A stretch of DNA of 64,000 nucleotides from G963662265 sp963668545 (GTDB taxonomy: Bacteria; Spirochaetota; Spirochaetia; CADAEX01). Below, one piece after another: positions 15,864-24,087 of the stretch. Every line of letters begins with the position of its first letter. The first letter of the stretch is position 1. The DNA is taken from positions 3,100,001 through 3,164,000 of the forward strand of contig OY764868.1 of assembly GCA_963668545.1 (NCBI GenBank), read 5' to 3'. The notes below the pieces were generated by a model. It did no database searches. It saw nothing but the letters and a program-made list of their open reading frames with translations, and was not told where the DNA came from. The translations under genes and the position numbers were made by a program.

Positions 15864-17513
15864 TCAGGATTCATATATCTTTCTTGCAAGAGGGACACGA
15901 CGGCCGATACCGAACGCCCTCTGTGATATCTTGAGAACAAGAGGGGCCTGGATTCTCTTGTATTCGCACCTTGCAACAAGCTTGATAATAAATTCAACTG
16001 TATCAGGGTCAAACCCCTTCTTTACTATTTCCCCCTTTGATCTGTTTTCAAGAATGTAAAGGGTCAGAATCCTGTCCAGAAGATCATAAGGAGGAAGGGA
16101 ATCCTCATCCTTCTGGTCAGGCCTCAGCTCAGCGGAAGGTGCCTTTTCAAGTATGGACAGAGGAATCATCTCCCCGTCCCTTTCGTTTATATACCTGCAG
16201 AGACCGTAAACATCCGTTTTAAAAAGATCTCCAATAACACCCAGCCCTCCAGCCATGTCACCGTAGAGAGTACAGTAACCTGTAGAAAGCTCGCTTTTAT
16301 TGCCTGTCGTCAGAAGCAGGGAATTGAATTTATTTGAATACCCCATCATCAGAGTCCCCCTGATTCTGGCCTGGAGATTTTCCTCTGCAAGATCAAAAGG
16401 ACGTCCCTCAAAAAACGGATCAAGGGATTCAAGATATTTATCATATAGAGGTTTTATTTTAATAAGATCAAGTTCAAGTCCAAGATTATCAGCAAGAGCT
16501 TTTGCATCCGACACACTCCCTTCTGAAGAAAATTCGGAAGGCATGGCAAATACCCTGACATGTTCCCTGCCGAGAGCCTTAACTGCAAGAACAGCGACAA
16601 TTGCAGAATCAACACCGCCGGAAAGGCCCAGATGCACTTTTGAAAAACCGCATTTGAAAAGATAATCCCGGAGTCCTGTTATAAGTGCTTTTTCAATATC
16701 CCCGTAATAATCATCTCTGAGGGAGATTTCTGCATAATCCTTTTCTGTATCGAAAACAATAAGCCCCTCTTCAAAGCTCTTACCCTGCATTATCAGATTG
16801 CCTTTCCTGTCGGTTATAAGAGAATTCCCGTCAAATATTATGCTGTCATTACCACCTGTAGAATTAACATAAACAACACTCACCCCCCCTCTTCTGGAAA
16901 TTGTTTCAACAAGCTCAAGACGGTCCTTTATTTTTCCCGCAAAAAAAGGTGATGCAGAGGGAGAGATTATTATTTCAGCTCCCCTGTCAAGGAGTTCCTT
17001 AACCGGATCAATCTGATACCTTTCCTGTTTACCCACAGATGACTGGCACCAGAGATCCTCGCAGACTGCAAATCCTATTTTAAAACCGCAGAAATCAAAG
17101 ATCTTCCTTTCCGAAGAAGGTTCGAAATAGCGTGATTCATCAAAAACATCATAAGTGGGAAGGAGTGTTTTTTCCTGTGTGTGTACTATCTGCCTGTCTC
17201 TGATCACTGTTGCACAGTTGTAATACGGTTTACCGGAGGAATTGCTGTTCTCACCGACATGGCCAATAACAACAGCAATTCCTCCGGGGAGCTCTTTCTG
17301 AAGCCACCGGAGTGATTCAATATTTTTCTCATAAAATGCACTCTGGTCCAGGAGATCAAGAGGAGGATATCCGCATATTGAAAGTTCAGGAAATACAGCC
17401 ATATCTGCCCCTTCATCAAGAGCCAGTTCTGCATATTTCAGGATTTTTTCCCTGTTTGCTTCAAAATCGCCAATCTTTGTATTTATCTGAACTGAAGCTA
17501 TTTTCATTTTCAT
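15864..17513 (-). CDS. nadE: Glutamine-dependent NAD+ synthetase
   Basis: 549 residues with two domains. The N-terminal glutaminase (nitrilase fold, 1 to about 260) has the catalytic triad Glu in FPELSICGYPP, Lys in EKTLLPTYDVFDE and Cys in AVCEDLWC. The C-terminal NAD synthetase domain has the PP-loop LGLSGGVDSAIVAVLA and the conserved TTGNKSELSTGYCTLYGDMA. It converts nicotinate adenine dinucleotide to NAD+ using glutamine and ATP. Length is normal for the two-domain bacterial form. A Met two codons in (17507) is an alternative start. It is monocistronic and convergent with the chemoreceptor genes. Confidence 0.96.
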   Translation of the reverse strand: MKMKIASVQINTKIGDFEANREKILKYAELALDEGADMAVFPELSICGYPPLDLLDQSAFYEKNIESLRWLQKELPGGIAVVIGHVGENSNSSGKPYYNCATVIRDRQIVHTQEKTLLPTYDVFDESRYFEPSSERKIFDFCGFKIGFAVCEDLWCQSSVGKQERYQIDPVKELLDRGAEIIISPSASPFFAGKIKDRLELVETISRRGGVSVVYVNSTGGNDSIIFDGNSLITDRKGNLIMQGKSFEEGLIVFDTEKDYAEISLRDDYYGDIEKALITGLRDYLFKCGFSKVHLGLSGGVDSAIVAVLAVKALGREHVRVFAMPSEFSSEGSVSDAKALADNLGLELDLIKIKPLYDKYLESLDPFFEGRPFDLAEENLQARIRGTLMMGYSNKFNSLLLTTGNKSELSTGYCTLYGDMAGGLGVIGDLFKTDVYGLCRYINERDGEMIPLSILEKAPSAELRPDQKDEDSLPPYDLLDRILTLYILENRSKGEIVKKGFDPDTVEFIIKLVARCEYKRIQAPLVLKISQRAFGIGRRVPLARKIYES

Positions 17514-17705
17514 CCCCCTTGAGCTGCGACCAAGTATCCGGGAAGATACTGATTACCGCATAAATAAAATACTTCAAAAAAAATAAAATCACAACATCAA
17601 AGAAAACAAAAACAAATTTTCATCTCTTACTGACAGTTATATATTATGTGTTGAATATCAATTTAATTGACAACTATTTATAAAAAAATATACAATCATT
17701 TCAGG

Positions 17706-18356
17706 ATGAACAACTCAATTTTAATTGCTGATCAGGATTCCCGCTGCGGGAAAAAAATAACAGACAAACTTCTTATGAATAATATTAAAGTTATTCAGAC
17801 AGTTGTAAATAAAAAACCATTAAAAGAAGAAAAAGATAATGAAGAAGAGAGCAGGGAACAGATGCTTTCAAGACTGGACTGGAACTGCTTTTCAACTATA
17901 TCTCCGAAAAATATCATACTGCAGTCAAAACATTTTTCAGAATTTACAACAGCAGCTGTTGTTTTCACCCCTCCCGAAGCTGCACAGTCATTTATCAACC
18001 AGACCCATATTGAAATTCAGAAATCAATTGATTTTTATTTCAGAAGCCTCGTGACAATTACCAAGGAAATTATCAATGATCTCAGGAAAAAACCCGGATC
18101 TTATTTGTATCTCATTCTGAATTCCAGAAACAGGGATGACCTTTATACATCAATTTACAAGTCATTTATAAACTCAGTAATCAGCAGCAGCTGTGATTCA
18201 GTATTTATCAACGGTATAGAAAACAGTTTTGAGGAACCTGAACAGTTTGCCGAGTACTTCTACAATATACTGCAGAAAGAAAGAAAAACTGCAGGGAAGT
18301 GGCTGAAACCGCTTCAGATGAATACCCTGTTCAGTTCTTTTTCAGGCAGGCAGTAA
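17706..18356 (+). CDS. Hypothetical protein with degenerate SDR-like (Rossmann) fold
   Basis: About 216 residues from the ATG at 17706; the frame extends upstream to a TTG at 17667 but the Rossmann-like strand begins right after the ATG. NSILIADQDSRCGKKITDKL occupies the place of the SDR beta1-GxxxGxG-helix, with the glycine motif eroded to DSRCGKK. FTTAAVVFTPP matches the SDR beta4 position, and SYLYLILNSRNR matches beta5, where the catalytic Ser sits. The YxxxK motif is not evident (YTSIYKSF is the nearest). It probably binds a nucleotide weakly or has become structural; the function is unknown. It is followed by a DAACS transporter 69 bp downstream on the same strand. Confidence 0.6.
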   Translation: MNNSILIADQDSRCGKKITDKLLMNNIKVIQTVVNKKPLKEEKDNEEESREQMLSRLDWNCFSTISPKNIILQSKHFSEFTTAAVVFTPPEAAQSFINQTHIEIQKSIDFYFRSLVTITKEIINDLRKKPGSYLYLILNSRNRDDLYTSIYKSFINSVISSSCDSVFINGIENSFEEPEQFAEYFYNILQKERKTAGKWLKPLQMNTLFSSFSGRQ

Positions 18357-18425
18357 CATACTTAAGTACCTTACGGGAATCAATTTGATTGACTTGAAGA
18401 GTGTTAATATTATATTGTTTTAACT

Positions 18426-19658
18426 ATGAAAATATGGATAAAGTATCTAATAGGAATAATAACCGGGACTGTTCTTGCACTTATATTTTCAAACAGTCAC
18501 CAGGGAGCCCTGAAGTTTTTAACCCCTGCAGCTGAAATATTCATCAATATCGGGAGATACTGTTTTTTCCCGCTGATATTCTTTTCTCTTACAATTGCTG
18601 TACATGAACTCCTTAACAGCAGGAGATTCCTTTCCATTCACTGGAAATCAATAATTGCTCTTGTTATATCAACCCTTTCCCTGACAGTAATCGGAATAAT
18701 AAGTACATTAATCTTCTCACCTGACAGGATCCCCGTGCTTCTGGAAAAAAAAGAAACAATAAGGCTTTTGACTCTCAAAGAGCACCTGCTGGAAATATTT
18801 CCGACAAATCTGTTTTCAGCCTTCAACAGCAGCGGAAGTTTTATTCTTCCGGTTATTTTCCTGGCTTTTCTTATCGGTTTAAACCTTAATTATGACAGGA
18901 CAGCTACAAAACCGGTGGTTCAGCTCTGTGACTCGCTCAACAGGATTTTCTATCATATAAACAGTTTTATTATGGAAATTATGGCACCAGGTATTATCGT
19001 TTTTTCAGCAATACTTGTACTCAGAATATCATCAATCCAGCATATTGCACTTTACAAACAGCTTTTTCTGATACTGCTTATCAACTCAGTATTTCTGATT
19101 TTTCTGATTTTTCCAGCTGCCCTTTATATGCTTGGAATGAAGGAAAAACCATATAAATACATTTTCGCCCTTACAGGTGCGGCACTTACAGGATTTCTGA
19201 CAGGTGACAATTATCTGGCAAATAACATTCTCATAAAGCATGCCCACGAAAATCTGGGGGTTCCCAGACAATCAGGATCAGTAACAATATCAATTTTTAC
19301 AATATTCGGGCGGGCAGGTACAGCAATGGTTACTGCAATCTGCTTCATAATAATACTCAACTCATATTCAGGTATTGGGATAACTTTTCAGCAGATCCTC
19401 TGGCTTCTGACAGCAGTATTCCTGAGTTCATTTCTGCTCTGCACAGTCCCTGCAGCAGGAACAGTTACTGCTCTTGCAATAATATGTTCTGCATATGGCC
19501 ATGGAATTGAAGACGGTTTTCTGATTTTCAGTCCGGTTATACCTTTTCTGCTGAGTTTCAGCGTTCTTCTTGATGTGATGACTGCCGGTATTTCGGCAAT
19601 GCTTGTTGCAAGATATGAAAACATTCAGAAAGATATAGAAATCAAGGATTTCATATAA
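18426..19658 (+). CDS. Dicarboxylate/amino acid:cation symporter-like protein (divergent DAACS/SLC1)
   Basis: 410 residues with about eight long hydrophobic helices and the overall SLC1/GltP layout: N-terminal KYLIGIITGTVLALIF, then PLIFFSLTIAV, then FIMEIMAPGIIVFSAILV. Two hallmark regions are altered. The NMDGTA motif of helix 7 reads IFGRAGTAM, and the helix 8 block with RTxxNxxGD is replaced by LLDVMTAGISAML. Family members couple Na+ or H+ to glutamate, aspartate or dicarboxylate uptake. Loss of these ion- and substrate-binding residues suggests a different substrate or coupling. It is followed by a strong bidirectional terminator. Confidence 0.8.
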   Translation: MKIWIKYLIGIITGTVLALIFSNSHQGALKFLTPAAEIFINIGRYCFFPLIFFSLTIAVHELLNSRRFLSIHWKSIIALVISTLSLTVIGIISTLIFSPDRIPVLLEKKETIRLLTLKEHLLEIFPTNLFSAFNSSGSFILPVIFLAFLIGLNLNYDRTATKPVVQLCDSLNRIFYHINSFIMEIMAPGIIVFSAILVLRISSIQHIALYKQLFLILLINSVFLIFLIFPAALYMLGMKEKPYKYIFALTGAALTGFLTGDNYLANNILIKHAHENLGVPRQSGSVTISIFTIFGRAGTAMVTAICFIIILNSYSGIGITFQQILWLLTAVFLSSFLLCTVPAAGTVTALAIICSAYGHGIEDGFLIFSPVIPFLLSFSVLLDVMTAGISAMLVARYENIQKDIEIKDFI

Positions 19659-19670
19659 ATCAATACATAT

Positions 19671-19705
19671 AAAAAGAGAGCTGATTAAAATCAGCTCTCT
19701 TTTTT
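19671..19705. terminator. Bidirectional terminator between convergent genes
   Basis: Near-perfect palindrome: AAAAAGAGAGCTGATT, two central A residues, then AATCAGCTCTCTTTTT. It gives a 12-bp-plus stem and a U tract on either strand. Confidence 0.9.
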
Positions 19706-19732
19706 ATTGCAATAGTCATAAAAATATTTTAC

Positions 19733-20371
19733 TTAACGATTAAACAGGAAACCGAATCCCAGCTTCAGCATCATTTCATCCATGAATGGCCGGCCGTCCC
19801 ATAAATGATAAACCGGCAGATAAACAGAGAGGGATGTTCTGAAACTGTTTTTTTCGGAATAGTTCCACAGCAGATAACCTCCGGCTTCAAGGAAAACAAA
19901 TCTTCCTCCATAGAAATATCCCAGAATATCACTTTTCTGAGTTTCACCTTCACCCCATGTCTTAAGGGGAATCTTCAGCATCAATGCAGGTGAAACAAGC
20001 CAGCCCAGATCAATCTGCTTTTTCAGGCTGTAGCGCATCGAATAAGGGAAATCGATGAGAATATTCATAAGCAGCAGAGAATCTGCATATTCGATTTCCG
20101 CAGGCTGAACAACATCAGCGTCCTCTTCAGAAAGCTGGTAATAATTCCAGCTTATATTTATTGACGGCATAAAATATCCCGAACCGCTTTCCATCTCAAG
20201 ACCCGCACCAATATTGGGAAGAAGTGGAGAAGGAGCCCCCTCATCATCAGTATTCAGCATGAATAGAGGCCCCCCTTCAATGCTGTAGGATTGAAACTCA
20301 AATCCTGATGCATAAAAAGGGATAAGTAATATAATAAAAACTGTAACTAATATTTTTTTAAACAACATCAC
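19733..20371 (-). CDS. Hypothetical exported protein, possibly outer-membrane beta-rich
   Basis: 212 residues. An N-terminal signal peptide (FKKILVTVFIILLIPFYASG) is followed by a region rich in alternating aromatic/polar residues (MPSINISWNYYQLS, GYLLWNYSEKNSFR). It ends in KLGFGFLFNR, consistent with a small outer-membrane barrel, but no family is recognised. It is last of three envelope-protein genes reading on the minus strand, 16 bp after the lipoprotein gene. A role in the spirochaete envelope is inferred only from the leader and operon. Confidence 0.6.
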   Translation of the reverse strand: MMLFKKILVTVFIILLIPFYASGFEFQSYSIEGGPLFMLNTDDEGAPSPLLPNIGAGLEMESGSGYFMPSINISWNYYQLSEEDADVVQPAEIEYADSLLLMNILIDFPYSMRYSLKKQIDLGWLVSPALMLKIPLKTWGEGETQKSDILGYFYGGRFVFLEAGGYLLWNYSEKNSFRTSLSVYLPVYHLWDGRPFMDEMMLKLGFGFLFNR

Positions 20372-20387
20372 TTAAATAATTAATATC

Positions 20388-21494
20388 TCAAATCCTGATT
20401 TTATCAACCCCTTTTTCATCAATAATGGAAAACCCGCTGTTTCCCGAGTAGAAAAAGGACTGATACTCCCAGAAAAGATATAGTTTTCCCCTTTCACAGC
20501 ATACACCGGTATAATTATATCCTTCAGGAAGCGGACCAAGTAAAAGTTTTTCAAGAACTGATTTTTCCGATAACTTGTATACCCTGTCTTCAAACGTGAA
20601 CCAGTAAGTGCTTCCTGATTTATACACAGGCACGGAAAGATAGCTGCCGCTGTCATCAGAAGAATTCACAAACCTGTAATTTTCAGCAGTACTGCAGTTA
20701 AGGTATTTGACGGAAAGATCTGATATGCCGGCCGGAGAGGATACTGTCTGTATGAAACCAAGAATTTTCTCAAGATCTGTAACATCAGTTTTTTTTCCAT
20801 TATTACCTGTAAGGCTTTTTCTGTATTCAGATTCAGTTATCCCGGAAAGATTACATCCCCGGACATCGTGGCTGTAGTAGGTAAAGCTGCTTGAATTATT
20901 ATCTGTATGTTTCCAGGCAGAGATCCATCTGCCTCCGGAATAAATAAAATCAACTGCCTCATATTTTTCAAGACTGCTGCTTTTTACAAAATCAGAAACC
21001 AGGTTATCTTCTGAACTATCAAGCTTGACAAGGGGTGAATGTGAATATCTGCCTGACTTTCCCGAAAAAAAATTATCCCTGTATATATGACAGTAAATAC
21101 TGTTTTTATAGTAAAAAAGAGATTTCATGGTATTTCCGGATAAATAATAATCATTTTCAATCAGATCCATATTTCCGTGATACGGATCATCAAGAGGTAT
21201 CTTTAGAATTCCTGTATTATTAAGTGCAAGATAAAGAAAATCGCCTGCAGATGTATAATCCGCAACACGGTGCTTTTCTGTCCAGGGAAGAAGTTCCCCT
21301 GGACCGGAAGGGACAGAGCTTTCTTCTGATGGGTAACTGTTTATTGAATAATATGAACCATGAGTTTCTTTTTTTTCCTCCCCCCCTGTCGAAGCAGCAT
21401 CAGGAGAGGATTTTAAACATCCTGTTAATAATGCAGATAAAAAAAGAAAGGAGAGTATTACAAGGGAACGCACATCAAAACCGAAGAGTCTCAA
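20388..21494 (-). CDS. Hypothetical lipoprotein
   Basis: 368 residues. A lipoprotein signal ends in LSALLTGC with Cys at about residue 27, followed by a Ser/Glu/Gly-rich tether. The body is beta-rich with repeated aromatic blade-like strands (DFLYLALNNTGILKIPL, NSIYCHIYRDNFFSG, KLYLFWEYQSFFYSGN), which suggests a propeller-like sensor or scaffold; no catalytic motif is seen. It overlaps the upstream gene by 20 bp, so expression is coupled. Function unknown. Confidence 0.65.
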   Translation of the reverse strand: MRLFGFDVRSLVILSFLFLSALLTGCLKSSPDAASTGGEEKKETHGSYYSINSYPSEESSVPSGPGELLPWTEKHRVADYTSAGDFLYLALNNTGILKIPLDDPYHGNMDLIENDYYLSGNTMKSLFYYKNSIYCHIYRDNFFSGKSGRYSHSPLVKLDSSEDNLVSDFVKSSSLEKYEAVDFIYSGGRWISAWKHTDNNSSSFTYYSHDVRGCNLSGITESEYRKSLTGNNGKKTDVTDLEKILGFIQTVSSPAGISDLSVKYLNCSTAENYRFVNSSDDSGSYLSVPVYKSGSTYWFTFEDRVYKLSEKSVLEKLLLGPLPEGYNYTGVCCERGKLYLFWEYQSFFYSGNSGFSIIDEKGVDKIRI

Positions 21495-22152
21495 TCATAT
21501 ACCTTACAGAAACACCATCTATATTTTCCACTTTTTTCTCGACAACGAAAACCAGGCCTTTTTCATCAGGGGAGAGCAATACTTTTCTGATGCGGTAATC
21601 ACTGATTCCTTTTCTTGTAAAAGCCGGATTGCCAATCCGGTAGTCCATTGTCTTTCCCGCTTTATCACTTAATTTTAAATCAATATTGAAAGACGACACG
21701 GCTGAAACACCGCTGCCTGTAACATTCTGCGAAAGCTGAACATCATAGTTTTTTTCTGTCTTGAAATCCCTGAAACTTACAGATTTTCCACTATCCCCGT
21801 TTATATTGAGGTAGAGACACCTTCCCTTGCGTACAAAATTTATTCCTTTTCCGGCAGCAAAACCTGATACAGAAGCTATAGCACTGTAAAGAGCACCTGT
21901 ACCATCTTCCTGTGATGTTACAGCCTGACTGAATTCTTTTTTAATAATTCCCTCATTTACAAATGAATTCTTTTTTACATTCACAGTGTACAGTTCAGAA
22001 TATATTTCATTATCTGTTACCCCGTACTGAGCAAACATGAAGTGCTCTGAATCACCGGAAAAACCGAGATTTACAAAATTCGCGATATCACCGGCAAAAA
22101 GTCCGGTATTGCATAATACCAATATTATTAAACAGACAACAATCCTTCGCAT
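21475..22152 (-). CDS. Predicted secreted protein, DUF2259-like
   Basis: 225 residues. Signal peptide RRIVVCLIILVLCNTGLFAG, then FVNLGFSGDSEHFMFAQYG, which looks like the opening of the DUF2259 secreted proteins found largely in spirochaetes. C-terminal KVLLSPDEKGLVFVVEKK resembles a WD40/TolB-like 'SPDGKxLVF' strand. No enzymatic motif is visible. It is first gene of the three-gene envelope operon and diverges from the membrane protein at 22258. Family assignment is from memory of the motif and should be treated as provisional. Confidence 0.6.
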   Translation of the reverse strand: MRRIVVCLIILVLCNTGLFAGDIANFVNLGFSGDSEHFMFAQYGVTDNEIYSELYTVNVKKNSFVNEGIIKKEFSQAVTSQEDGTGALYSAIASVSGFAAGKGINFVRKGRCLYLNINGDSGKSVSFRDFKTEKNYDVQLSQNVTGSGVSAVSSFNIDLKLSDKAGKTMDYRIGNPAFTRKGISDYRIRKVLLSPDEKGLVFVVEKKVENIDGVSVRYMIETLRF

Positions 22153-22257
22153 ACTTACTCCTTACATTACTTTATTTATCGAACATTTTCCCCCTTTAAT
22201 AAATTTTTTTTACAGGCACATTCTGGATTTTTCTCAATTTTATTGTATTATTTAGAC

Positions 22258-23034
22258 ATGACAATAACAAAAAGGAATATATTTCTACTAAGCTCCACTT
22301 TAATGATTCTGATAGTTACAGCATTAACACTGTCAGTTCCTTTTGTGATTCAGAAAAAAACTGATATACCGTTTTCTGTAATTCTCTATTCACCTGATTT
22401 CTTTATGCCTGTTCTTCTTGCATTATTTGCAGTAATCAGCCTCTTTATTATCCGTTATTCGTTTCTGAAAACAAACAGCACTGAAATATTCTTTTACTCA
22501 CTTTTCCTTATCAGTCTTGTATTTGATCTTTCAAGATCCTATATTGCTGTTTTTACATATTTCAGGATACCTGAGTACTATAATATTTACGCTTCAAGGG
22601 TCTGTTATTTCGGAAAATTCTTCGGCCTTGCATCACTTTTTGTCTCTGCTTTTTTCACCTCAGAAGCTGAAACAAAAAAAGCAGAAACAACTGCCGCAGT
22701 TATTCTGCTGTTATCATATATGCTTTCCTCATCAATCCCTTTTTCAACATATAAGCTGGCAACAATGATACAGCAGCCGGGATATTTCACCTACTTTGCA
22801 TTTTCCATTCTTTCGATCGAATTCCTTACAGTGCTGATATATTTATTCAATTATCTTCAGTCAGGAAACAGGGAACATCTTACTCTTTCCTTAAGCATGA
22901 TTCTGATTTTTGCAGGGCGGGAAACTTCATTTTTCTTTTCGGAACCGGTGATTTTCATATCAGCACTTCTACTTCTCACAGCAGGAACTTTTTTCTTCTC
23001 AAACAAGGTCCACCAGATTTATTCATGGTACTGA
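22258..23034 (+). CDS. Hypothetical seven-helix membrane protein
   Basis: About 258 residues from the ATG at 22258 (frame opens at 22243). Hydropathy by eye gives roughly seven transmembrane helices: 7-29, 43-62, 76-95, 115-135, 145-160, 175-200 and 210-250. It has the look of a 7TM sensory input module but no attached output domain. The family is not recognised. No terminator with a T run follows, only a hairpin at 23153-23184. Confidence 0.55.
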   Translation: MTITKRNIFLLSSTLMILIVTALTLSVPFVIQKKTDIPFSVILYSPDFFMPVLLALFAVISLFIIRYSFLKTNSTEIFFYSLFLISLVFDLSRSYIAVFTYFRIPEYYNIYASRVCYFGKFFGLASLFVSAFFTSEAETKKAETTAAVILLLSYMLSSSIPFSTYKLATMIQQPGYFTYFAFSILSIEFLTVLIYLFNYLQSGNREHLTLSLSMILIFAGRETSFFFSEPVIFISALLLLTAGTFFFSNKVHQIYSWY

Positions 23035-23071
23035 TATCAATATAGAGAACACTTTTAAAGGATAGTTACAT

Positions 23072-23184
23072 CCATGCAATGCCTCGTTTTCGGACATCTC
23101 CCTAAAGGGACAAACGCATGTCCACTCGGCATAAATTCATCCTGAATTTAAAAGCACTGCAGCTGTATAAACAACTGCAGTGCT
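23072..23184. repeat. Structured intergenic sequence, possible dispersed repeat
   Basis: GGACAT and ATGTCC bracket an inner TCCC-taaa-GGGA hairpin (about 23093-23122), followed by the 10-bp inverted repeat AGCACTGCAG / CTGCAGTGCT at 23153-23162 and 23175-23184. On the minus strand the phrase CAGGATG...TATGCCG...GGACA resembles the 53-bp repeat unit at 55191-55307, which hints at a common dispersed family. No gene is seen. Confidence 0.4.
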
Positions 23185-23208
23185 AATCCCTTTATATTGT
23201 CAGATCCC

Positions 23209-23242
23209 TCTCAAAATAAAGACCGGATTATTAATTCCGGTC
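23209..23242 (-). terminator. Possible remote minus-strand terminator hairpin
   Basis: Stem GACCGGA / TCCGGTC (23221-23227 with 23236-23242) followed on the minus strand by TTTATTTTGAG. It lies about 40 bp beyond the stop of the polyprenol-kinase-like gene. Confidence 0.6.
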
Positions 23243-23278
23243 TGTATCTCAAAAAGAATAAATAAACTGTTTATTGTT

Positions 23279-23917
23279 TCAGAACAGGAGTACCGTTGCA
23301 GTATATCCTGTGACAAGCGGAAGCATCAGGTTATCAAAATCACCAAGAGGCATGACTTCAGTCAATGTTGCAACAGACGCTATAATCAGTGAACTATTCA
23401 GATTTCCTGTTATCCTGAATGCGGAAAAGAAAACTGCAGTAAAGCATGCAATACTTCCCACATAGGTCTTCCCTCCGGTAAAAGGCACCTTTTTTCTCCC
23501 TGCAAACTTCCCTGCAAGACTGGCAAATCCGTCCCCGAATGCAAGAGCATATATTGCAACAGCTGCTGCAGGTTCCGGATAGAAGAAAAGCGCAGCCATA
23601 GCACCCATAGCCAGAGTAACAGGTCCCATTGCAAATTGGTCTCTGTCCCTTTCCCGAAGTGCAAGCTCCTTAATACCTGCAATTACGGCCACTGACCTGC
23701 CTTCACTTCTGAGTATTTCTGAATATGTGTATACTACAATTCCACCAGCCAGAAGAGCGAATGCAAAACCCTTATCAAATGCGGCAAGCAGCGGTACAAG
23801 GGAAATAGCCATGTGAATGGTTTTCCTCACCAGCTCTGTTTTAAGTTCATCAAGTTTGTCTGTATTATATTTATTGCCTATAGCAGCAATTACTCTTTCC
23901 AACTGAAAGCTCCTCAA
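23279..23917 (-). CDS. Diacylglycerol/polyprenol kinase-like membrane protein (SEC59/CdsA-related)
   Basis: 212 residues with five or six transmembrane helices. The conserved opening ELVRKTIHMAISLVPLLA and the catalytic-region motifs ALAFGDGFASLAGKFAGRKK and FTGGKTYVGS match the bacterial dolichol/phytol kinase-type family, related to CTP-dependent SEC59 and VTE5. Family members phosphorylate long-chain prenols or lipids in the membrane. The substrate here is unknown. It is monocistronic. Confidence 0.8.
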   Translation of the reverse strand: MRSFQLERVIAAIGNKYNTDKLDELKTELVRKTIHMAISLVPLLAAFDKGFAFALLAGGIVVYTYSEILRSEGRSVAVIAGIKELALRERDRDQFAMGPVTLAMGAMAALFFYPEPAAAVAIYALAFGDGFASLAGKFAGRKKVPFTGGKTYVGSIACFTAVFFSAFRITGNLNSSLIIASVATLTEVMPLGDFDNLMLPLVTGYTATVLLF

Positions 23918-24045
23918 ATTGGTACAAAATCAACCGTAAATACTAATGCATTTTTCGTGCCAACTACGCGTTCCTTCAGTTATTATTAATTCATTGCAAT
24001 ATAAGGATTTACTCATTCAAAAAAAACGTAATCTTAAGAAAGGAT

Positions 24046-24087
24046 ATGAAGGTGTATACTTTTTTATACACCTTCATTATTTTTTTT
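24046..24087. terminator. Long hairpin downstream of the NhaD-like gene
   Basis: The 13-bp perfect stem ATGAAGGTGTATA / TATACACCTTCAT (24046-24058 with 24065-24077, loop CTTTTT) immediately follows the minus-strand stop codon. The long T run lies on the plus strand side only, so its action as a minus-strand terminator is uncertain; an end-stabilising role is possible. Confidence 0.5.
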
